Source of the DNA: a virus
DNA length: 53,970 nt
Strand: one strand, 5' to 3'
Virus record (IMG/VR): IMGVR_UViG_3300025108_000066
Coordinates: 1 to 53,970 of that record
This document shows, in pieces, positions 35,005 to 43,904 of the stretch. The notes beneath the pieces were generated by a model. It saw only the letters and a program-made list of their open reading frames with translations, was not told the DNA's origin and did no database searches. A program made the translations under genes and the position numbers. The stretch's first letter is position 1. Every line of letters begins with the position of its first letter.

Positions 35005-35661
35005 TTACCCAAATGGTTGACCTTGAACTCTCATAGATGCTCTTCCCGCACCTAAGTTAGCTCTAGCTCTACGTTCTTGCAATTTAAATATAAACTGCTT
35101 TGCATGATACGAAGCTAATTCTCTATCACTCCAACTTCTATCTGGTAGCACTAATAAATGTTGAAGTGCTCCATGCATGATAACATTTTCTAATTCATCC
35201 AAAACTGTTTTATCCATCTCTGTTGACGTTCTTAGTGGCTTTAAACACACAATCATCCTGACATCATAGCTCTCAGTACTATCTGGTACAGGTGCTACAG
35301 AAAAATGGTCTGCATCTAAGTGTGTTATATACTTAGGTTTAGCTCTTGATGTAGTAGGTTGATTTGGCCATTTAGGATATAGATGGTACATCTTATCTAA
35401 AGTAACGGGCGTAAGCATTTCATCATTTACAGTAGCTGTAATAAAAGCATGAACCTCGGATTGAGTTGGACATTCATATGCATAGTCATGAACTCCTGTA
35501 ACTAAACGTATTCTTGGTTGTTCATACCTCCACGCAAGAGTTCGTTCACACGTTTCAATCGCTGCATCACGAACGTACTGCTCTATGATTGGCGTAGGAC
35601 ACCCAGGCACGCTAGGAGATAATCTATTTGAAATATCAACAAATGTTCTAATTCCAGCCAT
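35005..35661 (-). CDS. Head-tail connector / tail tubular-like protein
   Basis: 218 residues. The N-terminal helical part contains IEQYVRDAAIETCERTLAWRYEQ and a beta middle, ending in a Gln/Arg-rich helix. The order capsid, adaptor, connector and this length fit a gp11-like tail tubular protein or neck adaptor that binds below the portal. Start and stop overlap or abut the adjacent genes. The assignment is from pattern and position. Confidence 0.68.
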   Translation of the reverse strand: MAGIRTFVDISNRLSPSVPGCPTPIIEQYVRDAAIETCERTLAWRYEQPRIRLVTGVHDYAYECPTQSEVHAFITATVNDEMLTPVTLDKMYHLYPKWPNQPTTSRAKPKYITHLDADHFSVAPVPDSTESYDVRMIVCLKPLRTSTEMDKTVLDELENVIMHGALQHLLVLPDRSWSDRELASYHAKQFIFKLQERRARANLGAGRASMRVQGQPFG

Positions 35662-36332
35662 TATGTTAAGTCCTCTGTAATACTAGTTTTTGTTGTATTA
35701 ACTGTTATCATACCACCTTCTTCTGTGTCTGTTGCTACTTTACTTTGTGCATTAACAGCAAGAGACTTAGTGAAAGAATTATAAAATATATCAGCTCGTT
35801 TTGAATTAACATGTTCATTATCTACTGATTCAGCTAAAAATATTGTAGCATCAACTACTACTGGAAAGTATGCGTCTGATAATAAATCAACCGTTGTAGT
35901 CCCGTCGTAAGTTGGAGGGCTTTGTGAATATTCAATATCTAACACTTGACCAGCTGGAGCTTTTGGGTATATAAAAAATTTATTAGCGTTCCTTGTGTGC
36001 CTCATCCAGTTCACTGCAGCTGATGCAGTATCATTCATCCATTGTGGATAAGATTGGTCTAGTGATTCTCTATTAACTTCTATACATCCATTACCACCGC
36101 TTACTGAAAAAACTTCCATAATACGTAATGAATCGGTAGGTGCTGATTGTATAGCTTCGTTTTCTGTGCAAGTCATTGTAGTTATTTTAGCAAATAAATC
36201 AGGTCTAAGTACTGCAATACGCCTTAAAGCTTGGTTTGAAAAACTTAAAAGCACCGCATCAGAGTATCTTTGCGGAGTATTCTCATCCTGTATCATTCTT
36301 CTAACTTCAGTAATAACGTCATTTAAAATCAT
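35661..36332 (-). CDS. Head-tail adaptor protein (DUF6682-like)
   Basis: 223 residues. The start contains VITEVRRMIQDENTPQRYSDAVLLSFSN, an N-terminal helical pattern typical of podovirus head-tail adaptor proteins, followed by a beta-rich middle (VNWMRHTRNANKFFIYPKAP). It lies four bases inside the upstream gene and abuts the connector. It is likely to dock on the portal after DNA packaging. Confidence 0.68.
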   Translation of the reverse strand: MILNDVITEVRRMIQDENTPQRYSDAVLLSFSNQALRRIAVLRPDLFAKITTMTCTENEAIQSAPTDSLRIMEVFSVSGGNGCIEVNRESLDQSYPQWMNDTASAAVNWMRHTRNANKFFIYPKAPAGQVLDIEYSQSPPTYDGTTTVDLLSDAYFPVVVDATIFLAESVDNEHVNSKRADIFYNSFTKSLAVNAQSKVATDTEEGGMITVNTTKTSITEDLT

Positions 36333-36595
36333 TTTTTACTCTTTTTAGTCCTAGCTTTTTCTACACTTCGTGTAACTTCTTCTGCTAATTCTACCTTATC
36401 AGATTTCTTTTTCTTAGGTATAGCTTTAGTTTCTAAATTAACTTTTGGTTTACGACCCTTTTGTTCTTTAGTCATAAATTTTTCTGGGAATGCTTGCTCT
36501 TCAGTTACTTCTTCTGTCCTAGGATTTTCTGCAAGTATTTCATCCCACTCATAGATTTCACCATCTACTATATTTCTTAGCCATCTTCGTGCCAT
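36329..36595 (-). CDS. Hypothetical basic protein, 88 aa
   Basis: The preferred start is the ATG at 36,595, which has GGAGAG about four bases upstream; another in-frame ATG at 36,607 would add four residues with no site. The protein starts MARRWLRNIVDG, has a Glu-rich middle and a strongly Lys-rich C-terminal half. It follows a hairpin terminator but shares its last bases with the adaptor. It may bind DNA or a charged virion surface; function unknown. Confidence 0.65.
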   Translation of the reverse strand: MARRWLRNIVDGEIYEWDEILAENPRTEEVTEEQAFPEKFMTKEQKGRKPKVNLETKAIPKKKKSDKVELAEEVTRSVEKARTKKSKK

Positions 36596-36615
36596 TTTTC
36601 TCTCCATTTAAATAA

Positions 36616-36640
36616 TCGGGGGGTTAAAGTTACCCCCCGA
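36616..36640 (-). terminator. Hairpin terminator/attenuator after the capsid genes
   Basis: A 9-bp GC-rich stem TCGGGGGGT/ACCCCCCGA with a 7-base loop occupies most of the 48-bp gap between the probable capsid decoration gene and the next gene. In the leftward direction it is followed by TTATTTAAATGG, which is only moderately T-rich. It could lower expression of downstream genes relative to the capsid protein. Confidence 0.7.
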
Positions 36641-36654
36641 CCATATGTTTTACG

Positions 36655-37122
36655 TTATGAACAATCAGCGATAACTGCCCAAACTTTAATTACAGCAGCA
36701 TCTGTTACAGCACCTGATACACCAATAAGCATATCAATAGTGTCTGCAGTTGCAAAATAATGACTTTGATTGTCACCATTTAAAAGTGCACCGTTTGATG
36801 ATGTTGTTCCTGCTGAGTTGGCATCGCCGCCGTCAACAAAACCATCTACATCACCACCAGTAAGACCGAGGTCAAACGTTGATGCTGCACCTTCTGCAGT
36901 TGTAGTAGTTGCTCCAACAGCCATCACTAATGTGTTAGCTGGTATAGAAAGTACTTGGAGAGAATCACCAGCAGCTAATGCCGTAGCACCTGCTGTAACC
37001 CTATCCGCTGTTATTGTAGCGAAATTTAATTCCACTTCGATATAGCCGACTCTATTAACGCCTTTGGCAGGGTGTGCCGCAGAACCTTTATTAAAGCCGT
37101 GCGTATCTGTATATGCAGCCAT
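36655..37122 (-). CDS. Capsid decoration/minor head protein candidate
   Basis: 155 residues, Ala/Gly/Thr/Asp-rich and beta-type (LQVLSIPANTLVMAVGATTTT, FDLGLTGGDVDGF). It lies directly after the major capsid gene and before the terminator, so it would be made in similar amounts. These features suit a decoration or head-fibre protein. No motif proves it; another small structural role is possible. Confidence 0.65.
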   Translation of the reverse strand: MAAYTDTHGFNKGSAAHPAKGVNRVGYIEVELNFATITADRVTAGATALAAGDSLQVLSIPANTLVMAVGATTTTAEGAASTFDLGLTGGDVDGFVDGGDANSAGTTSSNGALLNGDNQSHYFATADTIDMLIGVSGAVTDAAVIKVWAVIADCS

Positions 37123-37137
37123 GTTAGTCCTCCTAGG

Positions 37138-38043
37138 TTACACAGTAACAATCATTGTAGCTAATGCTTCAGGTTTAACAACTTTATAGCCGTAAACTTG
37201 AAGACCACGAATGATGTTCCCGAATGTTGTTTCTGAACGGATTGTTTCCATGTTGGTCATTTGTGACGCAAATGTAAACCCCATTGTGTGCCCACCGATT
37301 ACGCTGAACTCACTTCCGCTCTTCTTAAGATTGTGACTTACATAAACTGTAAATCTATCAATCATACCTAGACGACCATTTCTTAATGGTGTGCTTCCGT
37401 CACCAGTAATAGATGCATCTTTTAAGTCTGATTGCTTGATTAGACCAGCCATTTTAGCAGGTATTACAAGAAAACGCCCTGTTTCAGGACAGTTAGCCTC
37501 ATCAAGAACTGTTCCCATATCTACAATCTTACCAATTACATTTGAAGTAGTAAGTGCTTCTGGGGTACCTGCTACACCAAGGTCGATGTCACCAGAGATT
37601 GCTCCAGCAGTTGTTCCTTTGTTTGATGCAGATACATCAGTTAACAAATCAGTTAATACTCTTTGGTCAATTTTAATCTTCATACGCTCTGAAGCGTCTT
37701 TAGACCACATGTCCATAAGAGCTATGTCTGTTTGTACTTGGTCAACATCATCTTCAACACAAGCAAAGTATTCACCTTTGTCGATAATGAGTTGTAGTTT
37801 ATTTTTGTCAGGGTTTTCAACTGCAAGAGTTTGTCCCTTGACGTATGTTTGAATAGTGATTTCAGGGGTTGTACGAATATTAACCGTATCACCCATACTA
37901 CGAATCTCACCTTCATAGTCAGTGTTTGAGATTGCTGCCAATACCGTAGCATCGTAGAAATTCTCAATCAACTTACCAGACCAAATTTCAGGTATAAAGT
38001 TTCCTGTATACGCTGGATTGCCTGGTGATGTTGCAAAAGCCAT
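37138..38043 (-). CDS. Major capsid protein
   Basis: 301 residues, probably of the HK97 fold. The start (AFATSPGNPAYTGNFIPEIW), a helical spine-like segment with MWSKDASERMKIKIDQRV, and a beta-rich C-terminus are typical of podovirus coat proteins. It sits between scaffold and decoration genes with a terminator after them, the normal capsid order. The call rests on synteny and pattern; the fold itself was not checked. Confidence 0.82.
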   Translation of the reverse strand: MAFATSPGNPAYTGNFIPEIWSGKLIENFYDATVLAAISNTDYEGEIRSMGDTVNIRTTPEITIQTYVKGQTLAVENPDKNKLQLIIDKGEYFACVEDDVDQVQTDIALMDMWSKDASERMKIKIDQRVLTDLLTDVSASNKGTTAGAISGDIDLGVAGTPEALTTSNVIGKIVDMGTVLDEANCPETGRFLVIPAKMAGLIKQSDLKDASITGDGSTPLRNGRLGMIDRFTVYVSHNLKKSGSEFSVIGGHTMGFTFASQMTNMETIRSETTFGNIIRGLQVYGYKVVKPEALATMIVTV

Positions 38044-38061
38044 AATAGCCTCCTGTTTTAA

Positions 38062-39099
38062 TTACGCATTAGTTATGCGACCTTCTTGCTGTGCAGCAAA
38101 AATGTCACGTTCTATCTTGCCACGTTCTTCCTCTCGGCTTTTATATTTACCCATCCTGACATCTTCAAAAAACTTTTTGATATCAGCTGTTGTATATGTT
38201 TTGCCTTCACTAGCAATAGGTTTTGCAGAGCGTCCTCGCCCTGGTGCAACCTGTTTTTCTAGTTCTGGGTTAGAACTGCGGGTCTCACGAGCACTATTAA
38301 CATTACCAGTAGCCTGTTCATAAGTAGAAAAGAATGAGATTACTCTTTTAATATCTAATCTCTTTTGGGCATCCTCTAAATATATTTGTCTAGACATACC
38401 TGTTAGGGGGTCAATCTCAAGCAACCACGATTGAAAATCAGGATTACTATTAATTTCATTCCAGTTAGGTACCTCTGTATTTAAAGTATTCCAAAACTGC
38501 TGTTCAGAGTTAGATTTTTGTTGCTGTTGAACTTGTTGCACTTGTGGCACAACTCCTTTCAACTTCTCTATCTCTGCTTCCAACTCTTTAACACGACCCA
38601 GTTGTCCTGCTACTTCTTCTTTTGCTGCTCTACGCATAACATCTATAGAATCCCCGTACTCTTTTACATCATCGTCAGTTATTAACTTTTCGATAGGTGC
38701 TTCCTGCACTGGTGCTTCTTGTTTGTTAAGGTCTCCTAGCAAAGATTCAAGTTGTGATACACGGTCATTTAAATTTTTGTTCGTTGCATTTAAGCGTGGA
38801 ACATCAGTATTATACATGCCTTGTAGCGTTTTGTACTTTTGTTGCCATGATTCTTTTTTTACTTGCGTGTCTGATTCACTGTGCTCTTCAGTCTCAGACT
38901 TGGGTGCCTGCTCTTCTACACTGTCGGAAGGTGTCGATGTTGTTACTTCAGCGGGTACTTCAGTCTCAGTCTCAGCTTTAGTTTCGGTAGATACGTCTTC
39001 TACAGTCTCTTCAGCATTCTTCTCTGTTTCGCCATTGAGTTCCTTGTACAACGCTTGTACATCCTCAGATTGTTTTTGAACTTGCTTTGGTATTGCCAT
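38062..39099 (-). CDS. Capsid scaffolding protein
   Basis: 345 residues, acidic and helical. It has an extended Glu/Thr/Ser-rich N-terminal half (about 15-90), a coiled coil with Gln run (about 125-200, VQQVQQQQK), and a basic C-terminal region (KKFFEDVRMGKYKSREEERG). Acidic, coiled-coil proteins just upstream of the coat gene are the standard phage scaffold pattern. No protease motif was seen. Confidence 0.82.
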   Translation of the reverse strand: MAIPKQVQKQSEDVQALYKELNGETEKNAEETVEDVSTETKAETETEVPAEVTTSTPSDSVEEQAPKSETEEHSESDTQVKKESWQQKYKTLQGMYNTDVPRLNATNKNLNDRVSQLESLLGDLNKQEAPVQEAPIEKLITDDDVKEYGDSIDVMRRAAKEEVAGQLGRVKELEAEIEKLKGVVPQVQQVQQQQKSNSEQQFWNTLNTEVPNWNEINSNPDFQSWLLEIDPLTGMSRQIYLEDAQKRLDIKRVISFFSTYEQATGNVNSARETRSSNPELEKQVAPGRGRSAKPIASEGKTYTTADIKKFFEDVRMGKYKSREEERGKIERDIFAAQQEGRITNA

Positions 39100-39140
39100 A
39101 ATGTTTCGCTCCTATTGGTGTGCGTTATTAAACAGCTGTC

Positions 39141-39356
39141 TCATGACTTTGCTGTATATTCTGGGGACTTTTTAATGAGTTCCAATAACTCTCCTAAAAT
39201 CTGACACCGTCCCTGTGCGTGTGCCACATTCTGTGTAACATTTGGTAGCTGCTCTAGTTCATGTTTACGCCACGCTTCTAACCATTTTACAATGTCAGTA
39301 TGCTGGCGTTCAACAGCCGCTAAAGATTTAACAACTTCAAGGTCTGGTCTTATCAT
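39141..39356 (-). CDS. Hypothetical protein, 71 aa, between portal and scaffold
   Basis: Small mainly helical protein (LEVVKSLAAVERQHTDIVKW, then GELLELIKKSPEY). It overlaps the portal end by four bases (ATGA), so it is coupled to portal translation. No known family is recognised; a head-assembly role is suggested by place only. Confidence 0.65.
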   Translation of the reverse strand: MIRPDLEVVKSLAAVERQHTDIVKWLEAWRKHELEQLPNVTQNVAHAQGRCQILGELLELIKKSPEYTAKS

Positions 39357-41410
39357 GACTTACTCCCCGTGCTACGGTTGTTAACTGTGTTTGCATCCAT
39401 TCCACCTTTTGGGCTACCGTCTGGTTGAGTTGGAGTACCACTTTTTACAGGAGGTTGCTGGGCTTGTTCAGCCGCAATCTGCTGCCTTGCGGTCAACTCT
39501 TGCAGATAAGTATTTTTCTCCCTAGACGGAACGATTTCATCCACAGGCATTTGCAAACTCTTAGCCACTTCACGAAGTATCGCTGCACGGCCTTCTTTAC
39601 CAACAATGCCCATATCGACTTCGTTGGCGGTTGCGTTAAGAAATTCTATTCTACGGACGTTAACAGTTTCTTTAACTGCAAGATTGATTGCACCTTTCGG
39701 TAGTATCTCTACGTCACCTTTAATTGATTCGTCTTCATCATATCTCATGTTATATACAAACTGTCTATGTACAACAGGCTTTATAACATCAGAATCTATA
39801 TGCATAACTACTTGGCGTATACCTTTCCCTGCAGACCCCATTAACATTGAAAGACCTGACGCTGTGCGTCCAGCTCCTTTAACATTTATGTCGCCTTGCA
39901 AATAAGACGGTATGCCTGAATGGTCATCAGCTAGTTTACTAAATCTTTCATATACACTCATTAATGTATTAGCATTATCATTTGGTTGGTTAAACCTAAC
40001 AGCAGGAGCACTAGACCCTAGAGGGTCATTAGTTACTTGCCATATTTTCCATGGGTGCATTTGTGTAATGTCTTCGTTAGGTGGAATCCTTTCTAGGTTA
40101 ACTTCAACCTGTGGTCCACTTGATATGCCCATGTTATTAACTAATGCACGAGCTGCGGCGTTACATATGCCCTGTAAATCTTCTATAATTTCTGGTATGC
40201 CTTTACCCCAAAATGCTCCTGGGTGTTTAATAAATGATGTTTTAGCATAAGGTTTCTCACCTAGTGGGTCATAATTAAGAACTGCTTTGATAACATAGTT
40301 ACCTACAATCCATACATTTGTATCATACTCACGAGCTTCATCTATTTCTTCAGCTTCTTCTTCCAAACCCCATTCTTTTAACATCTTACCACTAACTTTA
40401 CCCCAGAACTCTAAGGCATCAAATACTTCAGTAGGTCTATTAAAAGCATGAAACTTTCTTTCTTCTTCATCTTTAGATAATTCTACATCTTCGTTAATCC
40501 AAGATTGCCCATTACCTACATCTAATACTTTTCTAATCGCATCATCGTCATAGCCAGGGACACCTATTAAATCTGATAAGTCTATACGGCTTAACGGATG
40601 ATGTTCAAACATATACCCATCATTAATGTTAGTAACACCAGGTTCTGGGTACATTCTAAATGGGTCTACTCTTTCAAACTCTGGAGCTATTATTTCATCT
40701 GCTTGAACAGATGTTTTACCTTCTTCGTCTTTAACATAAGATAGCTTTCTTTGTCTACGAACAATAGGGCCTTTAATAAAAGCACATGGATAAGTTACTA
40801 AATCTGTAATAAAATCATTAAACGATTCGCCCCAACCACCTTGTGCAAACTGGTCAGTAATTTTTATTTTCATCTTACCAGCTCTAGTATCAGCAGCTTG
40901 TAATAATTTAAATCTATAGTCCTGAGCTATCATCTCTTTTATCTCAGCCATTCTGTCTGGGCTTAGTGCTTGACCTTGTGCCTCAACAAGCCTAACAACT
41001 TCTTGTGCAAAGTTATTATCTATCTCTTGTAAATGCTCAGGTGATAATTCGGGTATTGGTGTAGGGTGTATATCCCACGGGGGTGTTCCTGTATCTAATA
41101 AGATATCACGAAGCCAGCTTTCTGCTGCTCTACACTTGACTTCAGTAATCATCATGTAAACATCAGAGCCGCCTTGTGCTTGTATCTGTGCTAGTTTATC
41201 TGCTTCATATTCTCCGTTTCTTTGTCGGAGACCTTTAAGCATAATATTCTCTATAGGTTTTTTTGCTTGACGTGCTGCATCCCAGCATTCACGCATATGA
41301 GAAGCAAGTCCTAAGATAACATCTTCAGACTGTCTTTCCTCCATAGCTTTTTCAGCAGCTTCTTTTTCCTGTTTAACAAGTTCTTCGTTGCTTATTACTT
41401 GTAATACCAT
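39353..41410 (-). CDS. Portal protein
   Basis: 685 residues, the size of podovirus portals with a long C-terminal part. The N-terminal part is helical and charged. The middle has YAKTSFIKHPGAFWGKGIPEII and NNMGISSGPQVEVN, resembling the wing/stem region of portals that form the DNA-entry vertex. The C-terminal end is Gln/Pro/Gly-rich and probably disordered. It lies between the terminase large subunit and scaffold, as usual in tailed phages. Confidence 0.85.
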   Translation of the reverse strand: MVLQVISNEELVKQEKEAAEKAMEERQSEDVILGLASHMRECWDAARQAKKPIENIMLKGLRQRNGEYEADKLAQIQAQGGSDVYMMITEVKCRAAESWLRDILLDTGTPPWDIHPTPIPELSPEHLQEIDNNFAQEVVRLVEAQGQALSPDRMAEIKEMIAQDYRFKLLQAADTRAGKMKIKITDQFAQGGWGESFNDFITDLVTYPCAFIKGPIVRRQRKLSYVKDEEGKTSVQADEIIAPEFERVDPFRMYPEPGVTNINDGYMFEHHPLSRIDLSDLIGVPGYDDDAIRKVLDVGNGQSWINEDVELSKDEEERKFHAFNRPTEVFDALEFWGKVSGKMLKEWGLEEEAEEIDEAREYDTNVWIVGNYVIKAVLNYDPLGEKPYAKTSFIKHPGAFWGKGIPEIIEDLQGICNAAARALVNNMGISSGPQVEVNLERIPPNEDITQMHPWKIWQVTNDPLGSSAPAVRFNQPNDNANTLMSVYERFSKLADDHSGIPSYLQGDINVKGAGRTASGLSMLMGSAGKGIRQVVMHIDSDVIKPVVHRQFVYNMRYDEDESIKGDVEILPKGAINLAVKETVNVRRIEFLNATANEVDMGIVGKEGRAAILREVAKSLQMPVDEIVPSREKNTYLQELTARQQIAAEQAQQPPVKSGTPTQPDGSPKGGMDANTVNNRSTGSKS

Positions 41411-41413
41411 AAT

Positions 41414-41716
41414 CTATTTTGGTTCTGGTTTAACTCTAGTGGGGTCTTTTAGCCCTAAATGTGGGCCAACGTCTTTTAATTTTTTATAGTCCATACCTAA
41501 AACTCTTTTAAGAACATTCGTAGTCCCACCAAGTTTTATCGAAGCAAGTGGGTCATCAACTGTAGTCCTATTACCAGCCATAAAAGTTTGACCATAAGAC
41601 TCTTCATCCTGCTCAACTTTACCACCATCTTTATACGCTGTAACTTTTACAAGACCACCTTTCTCGTAATTTTTAATCATATAGTTCTTAGAACCATTTT
41701 TCATTTTATATGTCAT
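41414..41716 (-). CDS. Hypothetical protein, 100 aa, next to portal
   Basis: Basic N-terminal half (YKMKNGSKNYMIKNYEKGG and DGGKVE) and a second half with VLKRVLGMDYKKLKDVG. It lies three bases upstream of the portal start. The KGG/DGGKV pattern resembles other small marine-phage structural-module proteins. The function is unknown. Confidence 0.65.
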   Translation of the reverse strand: MTYKMKNGSKNYMIKNYEKGGLVKVTAYKDGGKVEQDEESYGQTFMAGNRTTVDDPLASIKLGGTTNVLKRVLGMDYKKLKDVGPHLGLKDPTRVKPEPK

Positions 41717-41751
41717 ACTAATTCACCCGTAGTTAATTTCAAGAGTAGTAT

Positions 41752-41788
41752 AAAAAGATTCCCCTGTCTAACAATAAATACAGGGGAA
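41752..41788 (-). terminator. Rho-independent terminator after the terminase gene
   Basis: A 9-bp stem TTCCCCTGT/ACAGGGGAA (41,759-41,788) with a 12-base loop is followed in the leftward direction by TCTTTTTAT. It sits in the 152-bp gap after the terminase large subunit gene, so packaging genes and the portal-head operon can be separate transcripts. The rest of this gap holds no gene that I can support. Confidence 0.82.
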
Positions 41789-41868
41789 CCAAGAAAGGTA
41801 GTAACTATGAAAACTATAAACTAGCTACTAAGCCACACAAATGAGTAAAGCGACTTTATCTGAACGTA

Positions 41869-43245
41869 TCATGTCCAGCCACCTGACGCAATAGATTTAA
41901 CATCACGTCGTTGTATCATAAAGCCATCTGCTGTTGTGTTAATGTGTAACATTAAATACTGTAAAGCTTCAGCTACGTGTGAGTGTTTGTTCTTATCTAT
42001 GCTTCCGTTCTTCTTATGGAATCTATATCCGCCCATCATTGCTGCTTTAAGCCTAGAACATCTAGGGTCTACTAGGAACGCAGAGTCTCCATCTACTTGA
42101 CGCATAAGGAAATCATCTACCGCTGAAAGCCTAGCTGATATGTTATTAGTCTTAGCCGACATAACTTTTAATCCTTCAGCCTTTATTATATCTACAGCTG
42201 AACGCTCATCAGTCTGAGCCCTTTGTATACCTGCAGGGTCTGTAATAATTATCACAGGATTACTTGAATACTTTTCTATAATCATAGGTTTTAAAACTGT
42301 ACGTATGAATCTTTGTATACCCATATCAAAGCTTACAGCTTCGTCTAGTATAAGAACTCTACCTCTTGGGTCTTGTTGAGCTATAACAGCTGCAGGTGTT
42401 AACCCTAAGTCCATTCCAATAACAATAGGTCTGACTCCGTTTGCTATGGGTTGTAAAGTTTGGTTTGCCATATGGTAATCTGGTCTGAAGTACTTGTACA
42501 CTGGCTGCCCAGCTGTGCTTAGTCCATACTCACCATCAATGTACACACGGACGTATTCATCTGACCTACCTTGTGTATCGTAATATCCTTCAGGTAAGTT
42601 CTCTACATTCTCAGCATAAGGACTTCTACCTGATGGCTGTTTGAATACATCCCACCCATTATCATTAAATGAAACACCATCTGCGGGGTCGAGTTGCTCC
42701 ATCTGATAATACCACCATGTATCCATAGTGGGAGGGTTGGTGTCCCCCCACATCCCGAACCATGTAGGTCCTCCATCTTTAGCTGACGGAAAACGACCAA
42801 TCCTTTTTGACATAGCATCTACAATGTCTGGATTTATATCCCGACACTCATTGAACCATGCGAATGTTAATTCTAGTGAGTTCAAGTTAGCTACATCATC
42901 TGAATCATCTAACGCCCTGAACATAATCTCACACTCAACATCGCCTACTTTAAAGAAGTAAGTCTTTGTTGTTCTCATGTACGTACCACATATCCCTGGT
43001 GGGAACCAGTCGTGGAATGTTTTAATTGTTGTATCTTGTAGTTGTCTAGCAGTCTCACGAACAATAGCTGCTCTGGATTTTCGTATGCCTTGCTTGTTAG
43101 GCTCTTGCATAGTTGCTCGTCTGATAACTTCAAAAGTAGAAGCTACTGATTTACCTGACCCTACAGGTCCCATTAATGTCCGCATCTTTGCGTTGGACAT
43201 CATAAATTCTTTGCATATCTTAGACGGTGTGTAATCTATATCCAT
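41869..43245 (-). CDS. terL: Terminase large subunit
   Basis: DNA-packaging motor of 458 residues. The ATPase domain has Walker A GPVGSGKS (about 26-33), the Walker B strand ending FNE near 137-139, and a coupling segment GDTNPPTMDTWW. The RNase H-like nuclease domain starts with IGMDLGLTP, has a second Asp in IITDPAG, and the third acidic site near SHVAEALQY. Its start overlaps the upstream stop (TAATG). It would cut concatemers and fill proheads through the portal. Confidence 0.95.
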   Translation of the reverse strand: MDIDYTPSKICKEFMMSNAKMRTLMGPVGSGKSVASTFEVIRRATMQEPNKQGIRKSRAAIVRETARQLQDTTIKTFHDWFPPGICGTYMRTTKTYFFKVGDVECEIMFRALDDSDDVANLNSLELTFAWFNECRDINPDIVDAMSKRIGRFPSAKDGGPTWFGMWGDTNPPTMDTWWYYQMEQLDPADGVSFNDNGWDVFKQPSGRSPYAENVENLPEGYYDTQGRSDEYVRVYIDGEYGLSTAGQPVYKYFRPDYHMANQTLQPIANGVRPIVIGMDLGLTPAAVIAQQDPRGRVLILDEAVSFDMGIQRFIRTVLKPMIIEKYSSNPVIIITDPAGIQRAQTDERSAVDIIKAEGLKVMSAKTNNISARLSAVDDFLMRQVDGDSAFLVDPRCSRLKAAMMGGYRFHKKNGSIDKNKHSHVAEALQYLMLHINTTADGFMIQRRDVKSIASGGWT

Positions 43246-43487
43246 TACGTTTTAGCGTATCCAGGTTTGCCTTTAGATGAATTGTCTTTAGATTGTTTGC
43301 GTTTAACCGCCGCACGTTTCTTACCAGCAGACATACTTCTTGCTTTAGCAGATGGTACACACTTAGGATACTTACTCCTTTTCTCTCCTTTACTCCTACC
43401 GCATGGTGGGAATGAACCGTCAGAACGGGGGTTAGCTATATCTACCCACTTCTCACCTACCCACTTTTTTAGCCCTTTTTGTGCCAC
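43245..43487 (-). CDS. Small basic protein (DUF5872-like)
   Basis: 80 residues, starting at a GTG codon preceded by GGAGGT. The pattern LKKWVGEKWVDIANPRSDG, CGRSKGEKRSKYPKCVPSAKA then Lys/Ser-rich tail is found in small basic proteins of many marine phages (DUF5872-like). Its start lies inside the end of the upstream 53-residue gene and its stop overlaps the terminase start. It may bind nucleic acid; the role is unknown. Confidence 0.78.
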   Translation of the reverse strand: MAQKGLKKWVGEKWVDIANPRSDGSFPPCGRSKGEKRSKYPKCVPSAKARSMSAGKKRAAVKRKQSKDNSSKGKPGYAKT

Positions 43488-43614
43488 TTTTTTTACCTCC
43501 AGGTTTTATCCTGCCTGAGCATACGCCTGATGCGTACATGTTTGCATAAGCTGATGGATATTTTTTAAACTTTCTTTTAGCTGCTGCTTTACCTTTTGCA
43601 CATAGTTTTGCCAT
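43453..43614 (-). CDS. Small basic Cys-containing protein, 53 aa
   Basis: A short but convincing gene with GGAGG before the ATG. The sequence LCAKGKAAAKRKFKKYPSAY then MYASGVCSGR is a recurring small-protein signature of marine phages. It overlaps the next gene by 35 bases in another frame. A nucleic-acid or capsid-associated role may be guessed from its charge only. Confidence 0.72.
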   Translation of the reverse strand: MAKLCAKGKAAAKRKFKKYPSAYANMYASGVCSGRIKPGGKKSGTKRAKKVGR

Positions 43615-43904
43615 TATATTTCCTCCAATAGAATTACATAATACTGTGTAGGCTTTTTCTTATGCCTAATAATCCTTGTCATGTAAGACATACTATTTTC
43701 TCGTAGGACATTAACAATGTTGTCATACTCAGCAAGTGTGTCAACCCTTGCCTCGTTTGTCTCATCAAATTTATTTAGCGTTCTTAATAGCAGCTGGTCT
43801 GTCTTCGGTATAGTCCTCTGCGTCAATAACGGTTGTTGGGTGTTCTTGCCCCCCGAGATTAATCGTAATTTTAACTCCTCCACTAGCATCCTCCGTGTTT
43901 GCAT
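43614..43904 (-). CDS. Possible overlapping hypothetical protein, 96 aa
   Basis: This frame begins within the 3' end of the probable terminase small subunit gene and continues past it, with about 134 bases of overlap. The first ATG lacks a clear ribosome site, and no in-frame ATG exists near the upstream stop. Support comes from its stop overlapping the next ATG and its end carrying that gene's GGAGG. Alternatives are a +1 frameshift extension of the upstream protein or a non-coding remainder. Confidence 0.35.
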   Translation of the reverse strand: MQTRRMLVEELKLRLISGGKNTQQPLLTQRTIPKTDQLLLRTLNKFDETNEARVDTLAEYDNIVNVLRENSMSYMTRIIRHKKKPTQYYVILLEEI

